Source: CAZCPB01 sp044223975
Lineage (GTDB): Bacteria; Planctomycetota; Phycisphaerae; Phycisphaerales; UBA1924
Direction of reading: 5' to 3'
Assembly (NCBI GenBank): GCA_044223975.1
Contig: JBGALI010000007.1
Coordinates: forward strand, 124,001 to 188,000
DNA: 64,000 bases
Part shown: piece by piece, positions 16,646-25,709 of the stretch
How the letters are laid out: every line of letters starts with the position of its first letter
How positions within the stretch are numbered: position 1 is the first letter of the stretch
The notes under the pieces: model-generated
Database searches by the model: none
What the model saw: the letters and a program-made list of their open reading frames with translations, nothing else
Told to the model about the DNA's origin: nothing
Made by a program: the position numbers and the translations under genes

Positions 16646-19417
16646 TCAGCCGCCCACAGGTGAGAGGGCCTGCTGCTGCCCTTCGGCCGGCGGCTTCTGC
16701 GGGGATTGGTCCGGCGCCGGGGCCGCCGTGGAAGGCTGATCGAGAGAGGCGGGACCGGACTTGCTGTCGAGTTCATCCCGTGTCTTCATCTCGTTGCGGA
16801 GGTCATCGAGCCGCCGCTTGAACGGATCGTTCATGCGCTGACGGTCGTCGGCATTCTCGACCACGATCGGGGTGATGAAGACGAGCAGCTCGGAGTCTAT
16901 GAGAGACTTCTCGGTCGACTGGAAGAGCAGGCCCAGTAGAGGGATGTCGCCCAAACCGGGCACCTTGCGGACAATGTCGGAAATCTCCTTGCGCCGGATG
17001 CCGGAGATGACCAGCGTCTGGCCGTCCTGGAGGATGAGCTGCGTGGTGGTCTCGCGGCGATCCACCACGAAGCCGAGCGAGGTGGTGGCCGAGTTCCCGG
17101 GCTGGATGTTGGCGAGCTGCACGTTCACGGTCATGTCCACGTTGCGGTTAACGGTGATGCGCGGGCGGCAACGCAGCTGGATGCCGACGGCCCGGTAGTC
17201 GAACGACTGGGTGATGTTGCCCTGGTTGTTCACCTGCGAGTCGGTGACGAACGGGATGTCCTGCCCGGCGAAGAACTGGGCTTCCTGGTTGTCGCTCGTG
17301 AAGATGCGGGGCTCGCTCAGGATCTTCACGCCCGTCTTCTCGTTCAGGGCCTGCAGGAGCACGTTGAGATTGGTGCCCACGCTGATGACGGACGTGTCGA
17401 ACAGCCCCGGGAACACGTTGGTAGCGATCCCCGCGACCGTCTGGTTGCCGCCGCCGGCCGGGCCGATGTTGACCGCGTTGTCGGTCCTCGTGGGCGTGAT
17501 CGCCCCCGACGCCCAGCGGATACCGAGCGACGTGGCGTCGTCGGTGCTGATCTCGCAGATGATCGCCGAGATGAGGACCTGGCGTCCGGGCTTGTCGAGG
17601 GACTGGATCAAGTCGACGACGGAGTTGCGGTACTCCGGGGGTGCGATGATCATGAGAGCGTTCTGGCGCCAGACGGGGACGATGCGGAGCTCACCGATCA
17701 GGTTGGAGGCGCCGCGCCGGTCGGTGGGAGGGCGGGAGCGCTGCCACCAGAACGCCAGCGTGGTAGCGGTGCTGCCGCCGGTTTGGCCTTGCTGGTTCTG
17801 CTGGTTGGCGTTCTGGGTGGCGCCCTGGGTCGTGTCGCGGGCGAAGGGGCTGGCGGTGCTGGTGCCCGAGGTCAGCCCGGAACTCTGGCGCGGGAACGAG
17901 GCGAGGGTGCCGTCCTGGGCGAGCAGCGTGTTGAGCTGCTCGGCAAGTTCCTCGGCGTTGGCGTGCTTGAGCTCGACGATCTGGGGGAGGCCGACCTCCT
18001 GGGGCCGGTCGAGGTCCTGGATGATCTTGTCGATGAACGCCATGTTGTCGGGCGTTTTGGCCATGACCAGGAGCCGACCCGACTCGGGCATCGCCTCGAA
18101 AGAAATCTGCCCGGCGAGGCGGTTCACGCCGGGGCCGGTGCTCGAAGACGATCCGGATGCCTGGCCGCCGAAACCGGCGTTGCCCGAGTTTGACGTCGTG
18201 CGCGTGTTGTTGATGATCTTTTCGAGCAGATCCCGCATCTTGACAGGGTCGCTGTTCTTGAGGTCGTAGACGCGAGGGGTGAGCAGGTCCTCGGGGAGCG
18301 GCTTGTCCCAGTACGTCCCGATCTGCTCGCGGATCTGCTCGATCACCTGGCGCTCGGCCAGCACCGTGATCGAGTTCTGCTGGCTGTTGGCCGTGACGCG
18401 AAGATTGACGGACGTGGCCGTGGCGTCTGAACCCTGGCCCGCTCTCGCCTGGTTGCCTCCTCCACCTCCGCCTCCCTGCCTGCCGCCTCCGCCTCCGCCT
18501 CCCTGCCGTCCGCCGCCACCTCCACCGCCTCCACCGCCGCCTCCACCGCCCCCGAAGAACTGCTGGAACGGATTCCGATTTTGGTTCTGGGCCCCGCCTC
18601 CCGCCGCGCCCGTGGTGGTGCTGGCGGAGTACAGGTCTCTGATGTTCTGCGCGACCTGCTCGGCATCGGCGAATCGCAGGCGGAAGGTTTCGGTGACGAG
18701 CGAGGCCGCGGCTGGCTGATCGAGCGAGGTGATGACGCGCTCGAAGCGTTTGAGCAGTCCGACGTTGCCCATGATGATGAGCTGATTGGACTCCTTGTCC
18801 ACGGTCATCTTGGCGTAGTCGGGGAGCGCGTCCTTGAGAATCGTGCCGATGTTCTCGGCGGACGCGTGGTGGAGCGCGAAGACCTTCTCAACGATGACGC
18901 CCGGGTCAGTGCGCGTCAGGAGCGACTCTTCGGGGCCGACGACCTGAACGCCCCCGGCCTTGCCAACCTCCGCGATGTCGCGGAGCGTGACCAGGTCATC
19001 GGTCTCGACAACGCCGATCCCGCTCTGCTGCAGCGCCAGGAACACAAAGTCGAGCGCCTGCTGGCGCGGGATGGGCCGGTCGTTGACGATCGTCACGCGC
19101 CGCGTGAGCACGTCCTGCTGCGGCATGACCACCTTTCCCGTGGCCTCCGTGATGAACGGGATGAGCTGCTCGACCGAAACGTTCTTGAATGCCAGTACGG
19201 TCGCTGCGCCCTCCAGCACGCGCCGGTTTCCCGCCGTGAGCTTGTCGTCCTTGGCGGCAGGCGTAGCGGCGTCGCTCGCGGGCTTGTCGGCGGGGGCGGT
19301 CGTCGGCGGCTCGGCCTGGCGCGCGCTGGCCGCGCCGGCGACGAGCGCCAGCGCGAGGGCCGCGCTCAGGTGCTTCTTCGCCGTGGTCCGGGGTGCCGAT
19401 CGTCCTGCGTGCAGCAT
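16646..19417 (-). CDS. gspD: Type II secretion secretin GspD with extra N domain
   Basis: The 923-residue protein has a signal peptide (about 1-31), an N0 domain (about 67-150), then four Secretin_N-type repeats beginning near 175 (VFALHHASAENIGTIL), 243 (FRLRFADAEQVAQNI), 382 (VYDLKNSDPVKMRDLL) and 480 (IVELKHANAEELAEQL), and the outer-membrane secretin domain from about 612 (LISAIICEIS; VPGLGDIPLLGLLF). Typical GspD has N0 plus three such repeats in 650-700 residues. Repeat 2 is interrupted by a glycine-rich loop of about 55 residues, and repeats 3 and 4 carry Ser/Gly and Gln/Asn-rich loops. The secretin forms the outer-membrane gate of the system encoded upstream. AAGGA precedes the ATG. 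Confidence 0.93.
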   Translation of the reverse strand: MLHAGRSAPRTTAKKHLSAALALALVAGAASARQAEPPTTAPADKPASDAATPAAKDDKLTAGNRRVLEGAATVLAFKNVSVEQLIPFITEATGKVVMPQQDVLTRRVTIVNDRPIPRQQALDFVFLALQQSGIGVVETDDLVTLRDIAEVGKAGGVQVVGPEESLLTRTDPGVIVEKVFALHHASAENIGTILKDALPDYAKMTVDKESNQLIIMGNVGLLKRFERVITSLDQPAAASLVTETFRLRFADAEQVAQNIRDLYSASTTTGAAGGGAQNQNRNPFQQFFGGGGGGGGGGGGGGGRQGGGGGGGRQGGGGGGGNQARAGQGSDATATSVNLRVTANSQQNSITVLAERQVIEQIREQIGTYWDKPLPEDLLTPRVYDLKNSDPVKMRDLLEKIINNTRTTSNSGNAGFGGQASGSSSSTGPGVNRLAGQISFEAMPESGRLLVMAKTPDNMAFIDKIIQDLDRPQEVGLPQIVELKHANAEELAEQLNTLLAQDGTLASFPRQSSGLTSGTSTASPFARDTTQGATQNANQQNQQGQTGGSTATTLAFWWQRSRPPTDRRGASNLIGELRIVPVWRQNALMIIAPPEYRNSVVDLIQSLDKPGRQVLISAIICEISTDDATSLGIRWASGAITPTRTDNAVNIGPAGGGNQTVAGIATNVFPGLFDTSVISVGTNLNVLLQALNEKTGVKILSEPRIFTSDNQEAQFFAGQDIPFVTDSQVNNQGNITQSFDYRAVGIQLRCRPRITVNRNVDMTVNVQLANIQPGNSATTSLGFVVDRRETTTQLILQDGQTLVISGIRRKEISDIVRKVPGLGDIPLLGLLFQSTEKSLIDSELLVFITPIVVENADDRQRMNDPFKRRLDDLRNEMKTRDELDSKSGPASLDQPSTAAPAPDQSPQKPPAEGQQQALSPVGG
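18453..18553 (-). repeat. gspD: Glycine-codon microsatellite inside gspD
   Basis: The coding strand is a near-continuous run of GGN codons, mostly GGA/GGC, that encodes one block of about 15 glycines and two of seven separated by Arg-Gln pairs. The strand is G-rich and repetitive, so slippage and G-quadruplex formation are plausible. All repeat units keep the reading frame. Confidence 0.8.
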
Positions 19418-19469
19418 GGAGAGTCCTTCCGATCGTCTCGGGTCGTGGGTCGCGGTCGTGCTCAAGAGA

Positions 19470-20192
19470 TCATCTCGGCTCAGGGGTGGAAGGCGGGTTC
19501 GGGGGAGGCGGGTTGCCGCCGGGCGGGGGCGTATTTCCCGGCGGCGGTTCGCTCGTCGGGGCGGGCGTGGGAGCCTTGGCCGCTTCGGGCTTGGACTCCG
19601 GTGCGGCTTTGGTTTCGGAGGACGGGCCGGGCTTGGGGTCTTGGGCCGGCGCAGTGCTTTCCGTCGACGTGGAGCCGCTCTTCTTTTCCGCGAAGACCAC
19701 CCGATCGTGGTCAAAGAGGCTCACCGTAAATTCGACGCCCTCCCACTCCAGGACCGCGCTCCACGGCGGGCTCAGCGCCTTGACCCTCAGGGATCGCTCC
19801 GCCGGGTCGCCGGGCAGGAGCCGCCTTCCGTCGGCGAAGTACGCCGCGCCGTTGGCGAAGCCGACGAGCGCGGGCCCGCCGTAGCTGGTGGGGGCGCTGG
19901 GCGTGGGGTCGACCGGTCGCGGCCCTTCGGCCCTGCGCGGCGCCGAGGGGATGAAGAACATCGAGCGTCCGTTGATCTGGGCGAGGTGGCCGTCGAAGCT
20001 CTTTTTGAACTGGTCCTCGCGCTGCTTCTCATCGTTGGCGCCCGAGCCGGTGGCGCTGGCGGCAGGCGTCAGCAACGCGCCGACCAGATCGCGCGACGAG
20101 AGCAGCAGGATGATCGCCCCAAGCGCCGCAGCGCCGAGCGCGACCCGCCCCATGGGGCCCAGCTGGGCCCACAGCGCTCGTGAACGGACCAT
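19470..20192 (-). CDS. GspC/PilP-like inner-membrane T2SS protein
   Basis: The 240-residue protein has a short cytoplasmic start, one membrane helix (about 13-31, VALGAAALGAIILLLSS), and a periplasmic beta-rich segment with LVGFANGAAYFADGRRLLPG, which resembles the HR domain of GspC or PilP. That domain normally docks onto the N0 domain of the secretin. The last 70 residues are Pro/Glu/Thr-rich low complexity. Its position between gspM and gspD is where a GspC-type linker would be expected, 14 bp after gspM and 52 bp before gspD. Similarity is weak at the residue level, so the call is mainly from context and architecture. Confidence 0.6.
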   Translation of the reverse strand: MVRSRALWAQLGPMGRVALGAAALGAIILLLSSRDLVGALLTPAASATGSGANDEKQREDQFKKSFDGHLAQINGRSMFFIPSAPRRAEGPRPVDPTPSAPTSYGGPALVGFANGAAYFADGRRLLPGDPAERSLRVKALSPPWSAVLEWEGVEFTVSLFDHDRVVFAEKKSGSTSTESTAPAQDPKPGPSSETKAAPESKPEAAKAPTPAPTSEPPPGNTPPPGGNPPPPNPPSTPEPR

Positions 20193-20206
20193 CCCGTGCC
20201 CCGTGT

Positions 20207-20824
20207 TCAACGCGTCTTCCCCTTGCGAACGAGTTCCCACGCTTCGACCGCGATGCTCGCCCTGACCTGGCGCGACGACGAGGACTTCGCGCCCGGCGCC
20301 GGCGTGCTCTTGCGCAGCTGGACGCGCGAAACCGCGGCAACCTCGGGCGAGCGCTCCAGGTCCGCGAGCACCCCCATGAACACCTCCGGCGTGGCGTCGA
20401 ACTGGAGCTCGGTGATAAGCCGATCGACCCGATAGTCGGCGCCGAACGCCGACGAGAGCGAGCCGCTCGAAAGGGGCGTTTCCTTGACCGTGCTCGTGTG
20501 ATCGCGCACGCCGTGGGTCTGAAGCACAGTGGCGATGCAGCGGGTGAGCGCATCGGCCCGCTCCGCGGGCGGGCCGGGGAGCTGCGGGAGGCCAAAGTGC
20601 GTGACGCCGGTCTTGAGGTCGGTCTCGGCCACTTCCGCGTCGCCGGTGCCGTTCCGCGCTGCCGCGAGCTGCTTGGCCTTCTCGTCGGCTTTCACCTCGA
20701 ACGCACTCCGCTTGTCCAAGATCGGTTCGACGACAACGAAATAGGCGACGAACGCCAGACCGGCGATGGCGGCCCATCGCACGGCGCGGGGAAGGGCGCG
20801 GTAGCGGTCTGCCAGCGTGCTCAT
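20207..20824 (-). CDS. GspM/PilO-like type II secretion protein
   Basis: The 205-residue protein has an N-terminal membrane helix (about 18-34) followed by a short coiled coil and a periplasmic ferredoxin-like domain, the GspM/PilO layout. Its ATG overlaps the gspL stop (ATGA). GspM pairs with GspL in the inner-membrane assembly platform. The start at 20824 is fixed by this overlap; the longer upstream frame is an alternate-frame artefact of gspL. The C-terminal segment (SSSSRQVRASIAVEAWELV) fits the last strand of the domain. Confidence 0.7.
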   Translation of the reverse strand: MSTLADRYRALPRAVRWAAIAGLAFVAYFVVVEPILDKRSAFEVKADEKAKQLAAARNGTGDAEVAETDLKTGVTHFGLPQLPGPPAERADALTRCIATVLQTHGVRDHTSTVKETPLSSGSLSSAFGADYRVDRLITELQFDATPEVFMGVLADLERSPEVAAVSRVQLRKSTPAPGAKSSSSRQVRASIAVEAWELVRKGKTR

Positions 20825-22557
20825 TTGGCCCCCCCCGGCTGCTTCAGCGCATCGCGCCGCTCTTTGAGCTTCGCGACCTCGTGCTCGAGGCGAGCCTTGG
20901 CCCCCGCGTCGGCCTGGCCCGAGTTGGCGACGCGCTGGCGGTTGGTCCACTCCTTGAGCACCACGCCGAAGTCCGACATTGCCGCGATCTGCTCGTCGGT
21001 CAACGGTGCGGGAATATCGAGCTTGGCCGGCGTGGGGCGGGCGGACGGCGCATCGCTGCCGCGGCCTCTCCGGTCGCTTCGATCGTCACGGCCCGCGCGG
21101 CCGTCGCGCCGACCGCCGTTCCCGGACTCCGCGCGAGAATCTCCGTCGCTCGGCGCGGACGCGGCACCTTCGCCGTACAGACGCACCACCAGCGGCTTGG
21201 CCGCGAAGTCATCGACCGGCTTCACGGGAGTGTGCGGGCTGATCACCTCCGCGGAGACGTCGAACGACACGCCCGTCGAGGTGGTCTCGGCGCGGGCGAC
21301 CTTGAGTTTCTCGAAGAGGTGCGTGTCGTTGAGATTCTTCTGGAGTTGCGTGAGGAGCTGCTGGTTCTCGGCGTTGCCCTTGAACGCCAGGCCCTGGTCG
21401 GGCGCGAGGGTGATCGAATCGACCGTGACCCCCTCGGGCGTTGCCGCGGAGATGTCGGCCAGGAGCTTGGTCATGGGCCAGCGGACCTGCTCCATCTCGC
21501 GGTAGAGGGCCGCCCGCTGCTGGATCTGCGCGCGAGCCTTGTCCTGATCGGGAAGACCCGCGGTCTTCCGGGTGAGCACCGCGGCGCGGGCCGCGGCAAA
21601 GCCCAGCGGCGAGAGCAGCGCGACGACGATGGCCAGCGCGAGCACCGCGGCGGCGTTGCGGGGGACGCCCATCCACCCCGCGACGCGCTCGGGCCAGGGC
21701 GCACGCTGCCAGGGCGGTTCGGCCGTGAGCTGGGCGAGGCGCTGCGCGCCGGGCTCGGACGAGAGCGCGACCAGGGCCGCGCCCAGCGCCAGCCCGTAGG
21801 TGTCGAGCCAGGCGGGATCGGACGGCACGCCGTCGATCCCGGAGCGGAGCGACGCCGCGGCCGAATCCGTGAGCAGCAGCTCACGCTTTGAGGAGAACTC
21901 GGGCGATTCGGCGCCGACCGAGGCGCACGTCTCCGACAGGTGCCGGGCCACCGCTGCGTCCCACGCGCCGCGCGTCTCGGTCGTTTCGATAAGCACCCGC
22001 GCCGCTGTGCGGCCCACGCCGGGCGCGATGATCGAGATCGCCCCGGACTCGTGGCGGGCCGCGACCGCGGCGCCGCGTCCGCCGGCGAGTGTGGCCAACG
22101 CCGCGATCTCCGTGGTCCACCGCTGGTCGGGCCAGGGGATGCTGATGATCGCGTCGTCGCCGGTACGCCAGGCCGTGAGCAGGGCGTGCGCGCCCGCCGG
22201 ACCTGCGCCCGGGAGGACGCCCGCGCCGCGCCGGTGCGCAGGGATTTCGTCGGGGAGCGAAGCTTCGGCCATCAGCCCAGCGGCCGCGGCCAGTTCGTCG
22301 GGCGATCCGGGCGGGACGGGCGCGACGCGGCAGACCGTGCGCCGAGCCGGAGCAATCCGCACCAGGCGTCCGACGCCGGCGGACGAGAGCGCGGCGATGA
22401 GCTCGGTCTCATGGCCCGGCGCGAACGTGCGAGCCAGAGCTACGCCTGCGCGCCCGCGTGCCCGCACGATCACGAGCGCGAGCGTTCCGTCGCGCTCGTG
22501 AACACCCGCGATCGGTGCGCCCTGCGTGTGTCCGTTGGTGCGGGCGAATCGAGTCAT
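20821..22557 (-). CDS. GspL/PilM-PilN-like type II secretion protein
   Basis: The 578-residue product has a degenerate actin-like (PilM/GspL cytoplasmic) N-terminal half, one membrane helix near residues 305-330 (AAVLALAIVVALLSPLGFAA), a coiled coil and a periplasmic PilN-like domain (about 345-440, with TKLLADISAATPEGVTVDSI). A low-complexity Arg/Asp/Gly stretch and a final helical segment follow. GspL anchors the GspE ATPase to the membrane. Its ATG overlaps the gspK stop, and its own stop overlaps gspM. The length exceeds a typical GspL of about 400 because of the basic/acidic insertion and the tail. Confidence 0.75.
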   Translation of the reverse strand: MTRFARTNGHTQGAPIAGVHERDGTLALVIVRARGRAGVALARTFAPGHETELIAALSSAGVGRLVRIAPARRTVCRVAPVPPGSPDELAAAAGLMAEASLPDEIPAHRRGAGVLPGAGPAGAHALLTAWRTGDDAIISIPWPDQRWTTEIAALATLAGGRGAAVAARHESGAISIIAPGVGRTAARVLIETTETRGAWDAAVARHLSETCASVGAESPEFSSKRELLLTDSAAASLRSGIDGVPSDPAWLDTYGLALGAALVALSSEPGAQRLAQLTAEPPWQRAPWPERVAGWMGVPRNAAAVLALAIVVALLSPLGFAAARAAVLTRKTAGLPDQDKARAQIQQRAALYREMEQVRWPMTKLLADISAATPEGVTVDSITLAPDQGLAFKGNAENQQLLTQLQKNLNDTHLFEKLKVARAETTSTGVSFDVSAEVISPHTPVKPVDDFAAKPLVVRLYGEGAASAPSDGDSRAESGNGGRRDGRAGRDDRSDRRGRGSDAPSARPTPAKLDIPAPLTDEQIAAMSDFGVVLKEWTNRQRVANSGQADAGAKARLEHEVAKLKERRDALKQPGGAK

Positions 22558-23885
22558 GGGGTGCGCAGCTCCGTGATGGTCGCGGGGATGGTGGACCGGT
22601 CGATCGTGGCGACGATCTCGACCTCGGTGCCCGTGGTGGCGTCGCGCCCCCGCGAGGAGACCACCAGCACGTTGGACCGTACGTCCAGGAACGCCGAGAT
22701 GCGCGCCAGGCGTGCGCGTGTCATGCCCGGCACTTCGAGGAGGTCCACGATCGACGTGAAGCCGTTGCTGCGGGCGGCCCGCTCGGCGACGATCGCGTCG
22801 GCGAGCGTCGGGTCGAGGCCCGAGAGGTACTGGAGCGCCTCGGCCTCGCAGGTGTTGAGGTTGAGCTTGCCCGGGGCACCACCGGCCACCGCCCCGATCG
22901 AGCACTCGTCGAGCAGCTTGGCCAGTTCGTCGGTCGAGAGCGCCGCCGGCGGCACGCTGGTCGTCGATGTGGTCAGCCGGGAGAGGTCCGTGCTGATGAA
23001 GTCCGACATCTTGGCGCCCGACTGCGTGGCGTGCTCGAGCACCGCGTCGGCTTGCGTCGCGTCGATCCCGAGGCGCTGCGTCACCTGCTCGCTGGTCGCG
23101 GTCGCCAGGTCCAGGCGGGGTTGACCCGAGCCGGCCAGGCCGCCGTCGACGCTGGCCGCCGTTAGGAGCCCCGACCATCCCGCTTCGAGCTTTCCGTCGG
23201 CGTTGTCCGGGGGCCAGGTCGCGTCGGCGTCGTCCTCGCCGGGGTCGAGGCGGCCGTTCAGGTTCCAGTCTTCCCCGCGAACCAGGGCCCGGCTCGCGCC
23301 CGCGACCAGCTCCAACTCACCGATCGACCGGAAGCGGCTATTGCGCGCGTTGTACGGGTATGGGCTCGACAGGTAGAACGCGTCCTCGGCCCCGAGCGGG
23401 TGGGCGTCCTCGTCCTCATCGATCCAGTCAAGGATCGCATCGGCCACGTCCTCGGTCATCTGCGGGATGAGCATCAGGTCCTCCTGCGCCAGGAGGTTGA
23501 TGTTCAGCTTCGCGTGCGCGTCCTGCGCGCCGATGATCTCGCCGCGCGGCGTGGTGTAAGAGAGTCGGTACGCGGCGCCGCCGGCCAGCTCTCCCTCGCC
23601 AGCGCCGGCGATCTCGTCGAACACGGCGTACGCGTTGAACTGGTCGGGGTTCTGCGCCGAGTACTCGGCGATCGCGATCGCCGTCTCGACGCCCGCACGG
23701 GCCGCCCACCGGGCGCGGACTTCGCCCAGTGCTTCGCGCCCCGCGGCGGCCTGGCGGTACGCGGCCGACTCGACCACTGCGAGCATCACCACGGCCAGGC
23801 CGACGATCCAGAGCACCAGGAGCGTGGCGAACGCGCGTCGACGGGGCGCCGGTGGGGTGTGCTGGCGGGCGGGTGCGCGTCTCAT
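22554..23885 (-). CDS. gspK: Type II secretion minor pseudopilin GspK
   Basis: The 443-residue protein starts with a basic leader and a prepilin-like hydrophobic helix (RRRA then FATLLVLWIVGLAVVMLAVV), lacks Glu at +5 as other GspK proteins do, and continues into the large GspK globular domain with ILDWIDEDEDAHPLGAED, a segment typical of the family, and helix-hairpin-helix-like repeats (KLNLNTCEAEALQYL). GspK caps the pseudopilus tip together with GspI and GspJ. Its stop overlaps gspL and its start overlaps the gspJ stop, so the tip genes are translationally coupled. Confidence 0.88.
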   Translation of the reverse strand: MRRAPARQHTPPAPRRRAFATLLVLWIVGLAVVMLAVVESAAYRQAAAGREALGEVRARWAARAGVETAIAIAEYSAQNPDQFNAYAVFDEIAGAGEGELAGGAAYRLSYTTPRGEIIGAQDAHAKLNINLLAQEDLMLIPQMTEDVADAILDWIDEDEDAHPLGAEDAFYLSSPYPYNARNSRFRSIGELELVAGASRALVRGEDWNLNGRLDPGEDDADATWPPDNADGKLEAGWSGLLTAASVDGGLAGSGQPRLDLATATSEQVTQRLGIDATQADAVLEHATQSGAKMSDFISTDLSRLTTSTTSVPPAALSTDELAKLLDECSIGAVAGGAPGKLNLNTCEAEALQYLSGLDPTLADAIVAERAARSNGFTSIVDLLEVPGMTRARLARISAFLDVRSNVLVVSSRGRDATTGTEVEIVATIDRSTIPATITELRTP

Positions 23886-24604
23886 GGCGTTCCCCCCGTC
23901 GTGCTCGACGAGGCGCCCGTGGCGGTCTCGTCGGTCGCCGGCGGCGGCAGGGGCGTCCGATCAATGGCGATGACGCGCCGGGCGATGGCCGTGGTCCTTG
24001 CGTCGTCGGCGATCGCCGTCACCGTCACCCGCAGCGCGTGGGGGTATCCTTCGGAGTCGGCGTCCCAGCTTTCGAACCAGCTCGCCCCGTCGGACGCTTG
24101 TATCGATAGTCCGACGATGCCCGGCACCACCATCTGGGCGACGCCGCCGGCGAGTTCGTTCTTGTCCGGCGGCGCATCGGCGCGGCGCCACAGCGCGGGG
24201 CGGCGCGCGGGCGTGAGATCGGGCAGTACCTTGTACTGAACCTCGGCGTCGGCCCCCTCGGCGATATCCGAGCGGCCGCGCACGGGGTGGAGCGAACGGA
24301 TCCACATGAGCAGCGAATCCCGGTCGTACTCGCCCTCGCGCGCGTCCCCGACTCGCAGCAGCGTGAAGAGCAGGTCGTGGTCGCGGGCGATCTGGCGTGC
24401 ATCCTCGGCGATGCGCGAGGCGCCGGCGTTGGCCCGTGCCACCGCTTCCTGGCGGGCCGCGGCCCGGGCCTTGGCTTTCGTGAACTGGGTAAGCGACGCC
24501 GTGGTGGCTCCGGCGAGAATCACGCCAACCAGGAGCGCGACGATCAGCTCGACGAGCGTGAAGCCCGCCCGGGCGCGGCGATATTGAGTGCGCGACGGGT
24601 TCAC
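23882..24604 (-). CDS. Type II secretion minor pseudopilin GspJ-like
   Basis: The 240-residue protein has a short basic leader ending RARAG, the class III prepilin cleavage pattern G then FTLVEL with Glu at +5, and a long hydrophobic helix. The following globular region is long for a minor pseudopilin and has the size and place of GspJ. The GTG start at 24604 overlaps the gspI stop by 4 bp (GTGA). This is the only one of the seven prepilin-like proteins here with the canonical Gly at -1. Confidence 0.78.
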   Translation of the reverse strand: MNPSRTQYRRARAGFTLVELIVALLVGVILAGATTASLTQFTKAKARAAARQEAVARANAGASRIAEDARQIARDHDLLFTLLRVGDAREGEYDRDSLLMWIRSLHPVRGRSDIAEGADAEVQYKVLPDLTPARRPALWRRADAPPDKNELAGGVAQMVVPGIVGLSIQASDGASWFESWDADSEGYPHALRVTVTAIADDARTTAIARRVIAIDRTPLPPPATDETATGASSSTTGGTP

Positions 24605-25068
24605 GGCTGTCGCTCCACCTGTTCGTCCGGCTGGCGGAGCGGATCCGGGTCGTCGCCCAGGCGCGGGGCGATCAGCGTCGTGGCGCTCACCGACGAGTCG
24701 CGTCCGTTTGAGACCCAGGAGATGGTCGCGGTCACCTCGTACGGGCGGCCTGGCGGCGGCGTGTTGAACGCGAGACGATACCGGAACGTCTGGAACGGCG
24801 GGTCGCAGGTGCCTTCGAGCCCGAACCGCGATCCGTAGCTGTCCGCGCCCTGCGCGAGCACGAGGTTGAGCTGTTCGTCGAGAAGCGCGGCCGCGGTCTG
24901 CAACTGCTCGCCCTGCGTCTGTGCCGCGATGGATCGGCCGAGGATGAAGACCATGACCGCCAGCGCCACGCCGAGGATGACCGCGCCGACGATCACGTCG
25001 ACCAGCACGACCGCGCGTCGGCGCGATCGTCCGTCGGCCAGGGCGATGGTGCCCGGGAGGATCACCAC
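24601..25068 (-). CDS. Minor pseudopilin GspI-like, with unusual cleavage motif
   Basis: The 155-residue protein has a basic leader (DGRSRRRA) and a hydrophobic helix beginning VVLVDVIVGAVILGVAL. In place of the usual G-FTLxE motif there is Ala at -1, Val at +1 and Asp at +5. Position in the operon and length fit GspI. AGGAGG lies just upstream of two adjacent GTG codons. It overlaps gspH by 7 bp. If Asp replaces the +5 Glu needed for helix packing in the pilus, assembly may differ from the model systems. Confidence 0.65.
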   Translation of the reverse strand: MVILPGTIALADGRSRRRAVVLVDVIVGAVILGVALAVMVFILGRSIAAQTQGEQLQTAAALLDEQLNLVLAQGADSYGSRFGLEGTCDPPFQTFRYRLAFNTPPPGRPYEVTATISWVSNGRDSSVSATTLIAPRLGDDPDPLRQPDEQVERQP

Positions 25069-25694
25069 GGCTCCTCCTGACGACCGGAGGCATCGAGGTC
25101 AATGGAGGTGTCGGCCCCCGCGCCGGCCGTGCCCGCCGCGGACATCTCGGCACGCATGGAGCCGGCGGGAAGATCGACGCGCCAGGCACGCGAGGACTTT
25201 GCCTGCGTTACGACGATGCTCAGCGCGGGGCGGCGGGAGCCCGGAGCAAATTCGACGGTCCACGACGAGGGATCGGCCGCGAACGAGTCGGCACGCACGG
25301 AACTGAAATCGGCGTCCTCGAGCGTGGCGGGCGGGACGAGCATGTCTTCGACCCACCGGCCGCCGGCCTCCCAGTCGGTCGGGGCGCCCGACCAGCGGAA
25401 TTCCATGACGCGGAGCTGGCGCGACTTTGAGTCGTACGCCAAGGCCACGCGCCCGCCGGTGAGCTCGGCCCGAGTCGCGGCGGCCGAGACAACCTCGCGC
25501 ACGGCGGTGGCCGAGGCTTCGGCGCGGCGTGCATCGTCGCGGAGCATGCGCGGGGCCAGGGCGGTGGCGGCGATCGCGATGATCACGATGACGACCACGA
25601 GTTCGATGAGGGTGAACGCGCGGCCCGGCGTGCACCGGCTCGCGGGCGCGCCCGCTCGGGGTCGAGGTAATGAATAGGGTGCGCTCTGGGTCAT
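25062..25694 (-). CDS. Minor pseudopilin GspH-like
   Basis: The 210-residue protein has a 26-residue leader ending GRA, the motif FTLIEL with Glu at +5, and a hydrophobic helix (VVVIVIIAIAATALAP). The soluble part has a GspH-like beta-rich sequence (VALAYDSKSRQLRVMEF). It is the first of the minor pseudopilins after the major pseudopilin gene, the usual GspH place. Gap to gspG is 15 bp. Confidence 0.78.
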   Translation of the reverse strand: MTQSAPYSLPRPRAGAPASRCTPGRAFTLIELVVVIVIIAIAATALAPRMLRDDARRAEASATAVREVVSAAATRAELTGGRVALAYDSKSRQLRVMEFRWSGAPTDWEAGGRWVEDMLVPPATLEDADFSSVRADSFAADPSSWTVEFAPGSRRPALSIVVTQAKSSRAWRVDLPAGSMRAEMSAAGTAGAGADTSIDLDASGRQEEPW

Positions 25695-25709
25695 CGCGAT
25701 CGGACGTGC

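Noticed and set aside
18453..18553. CRISPR-like or tandem-repeat array
   Set aside because: The repeats are glycine codons within the gspD reading frame, with no spacers and no cas genes.
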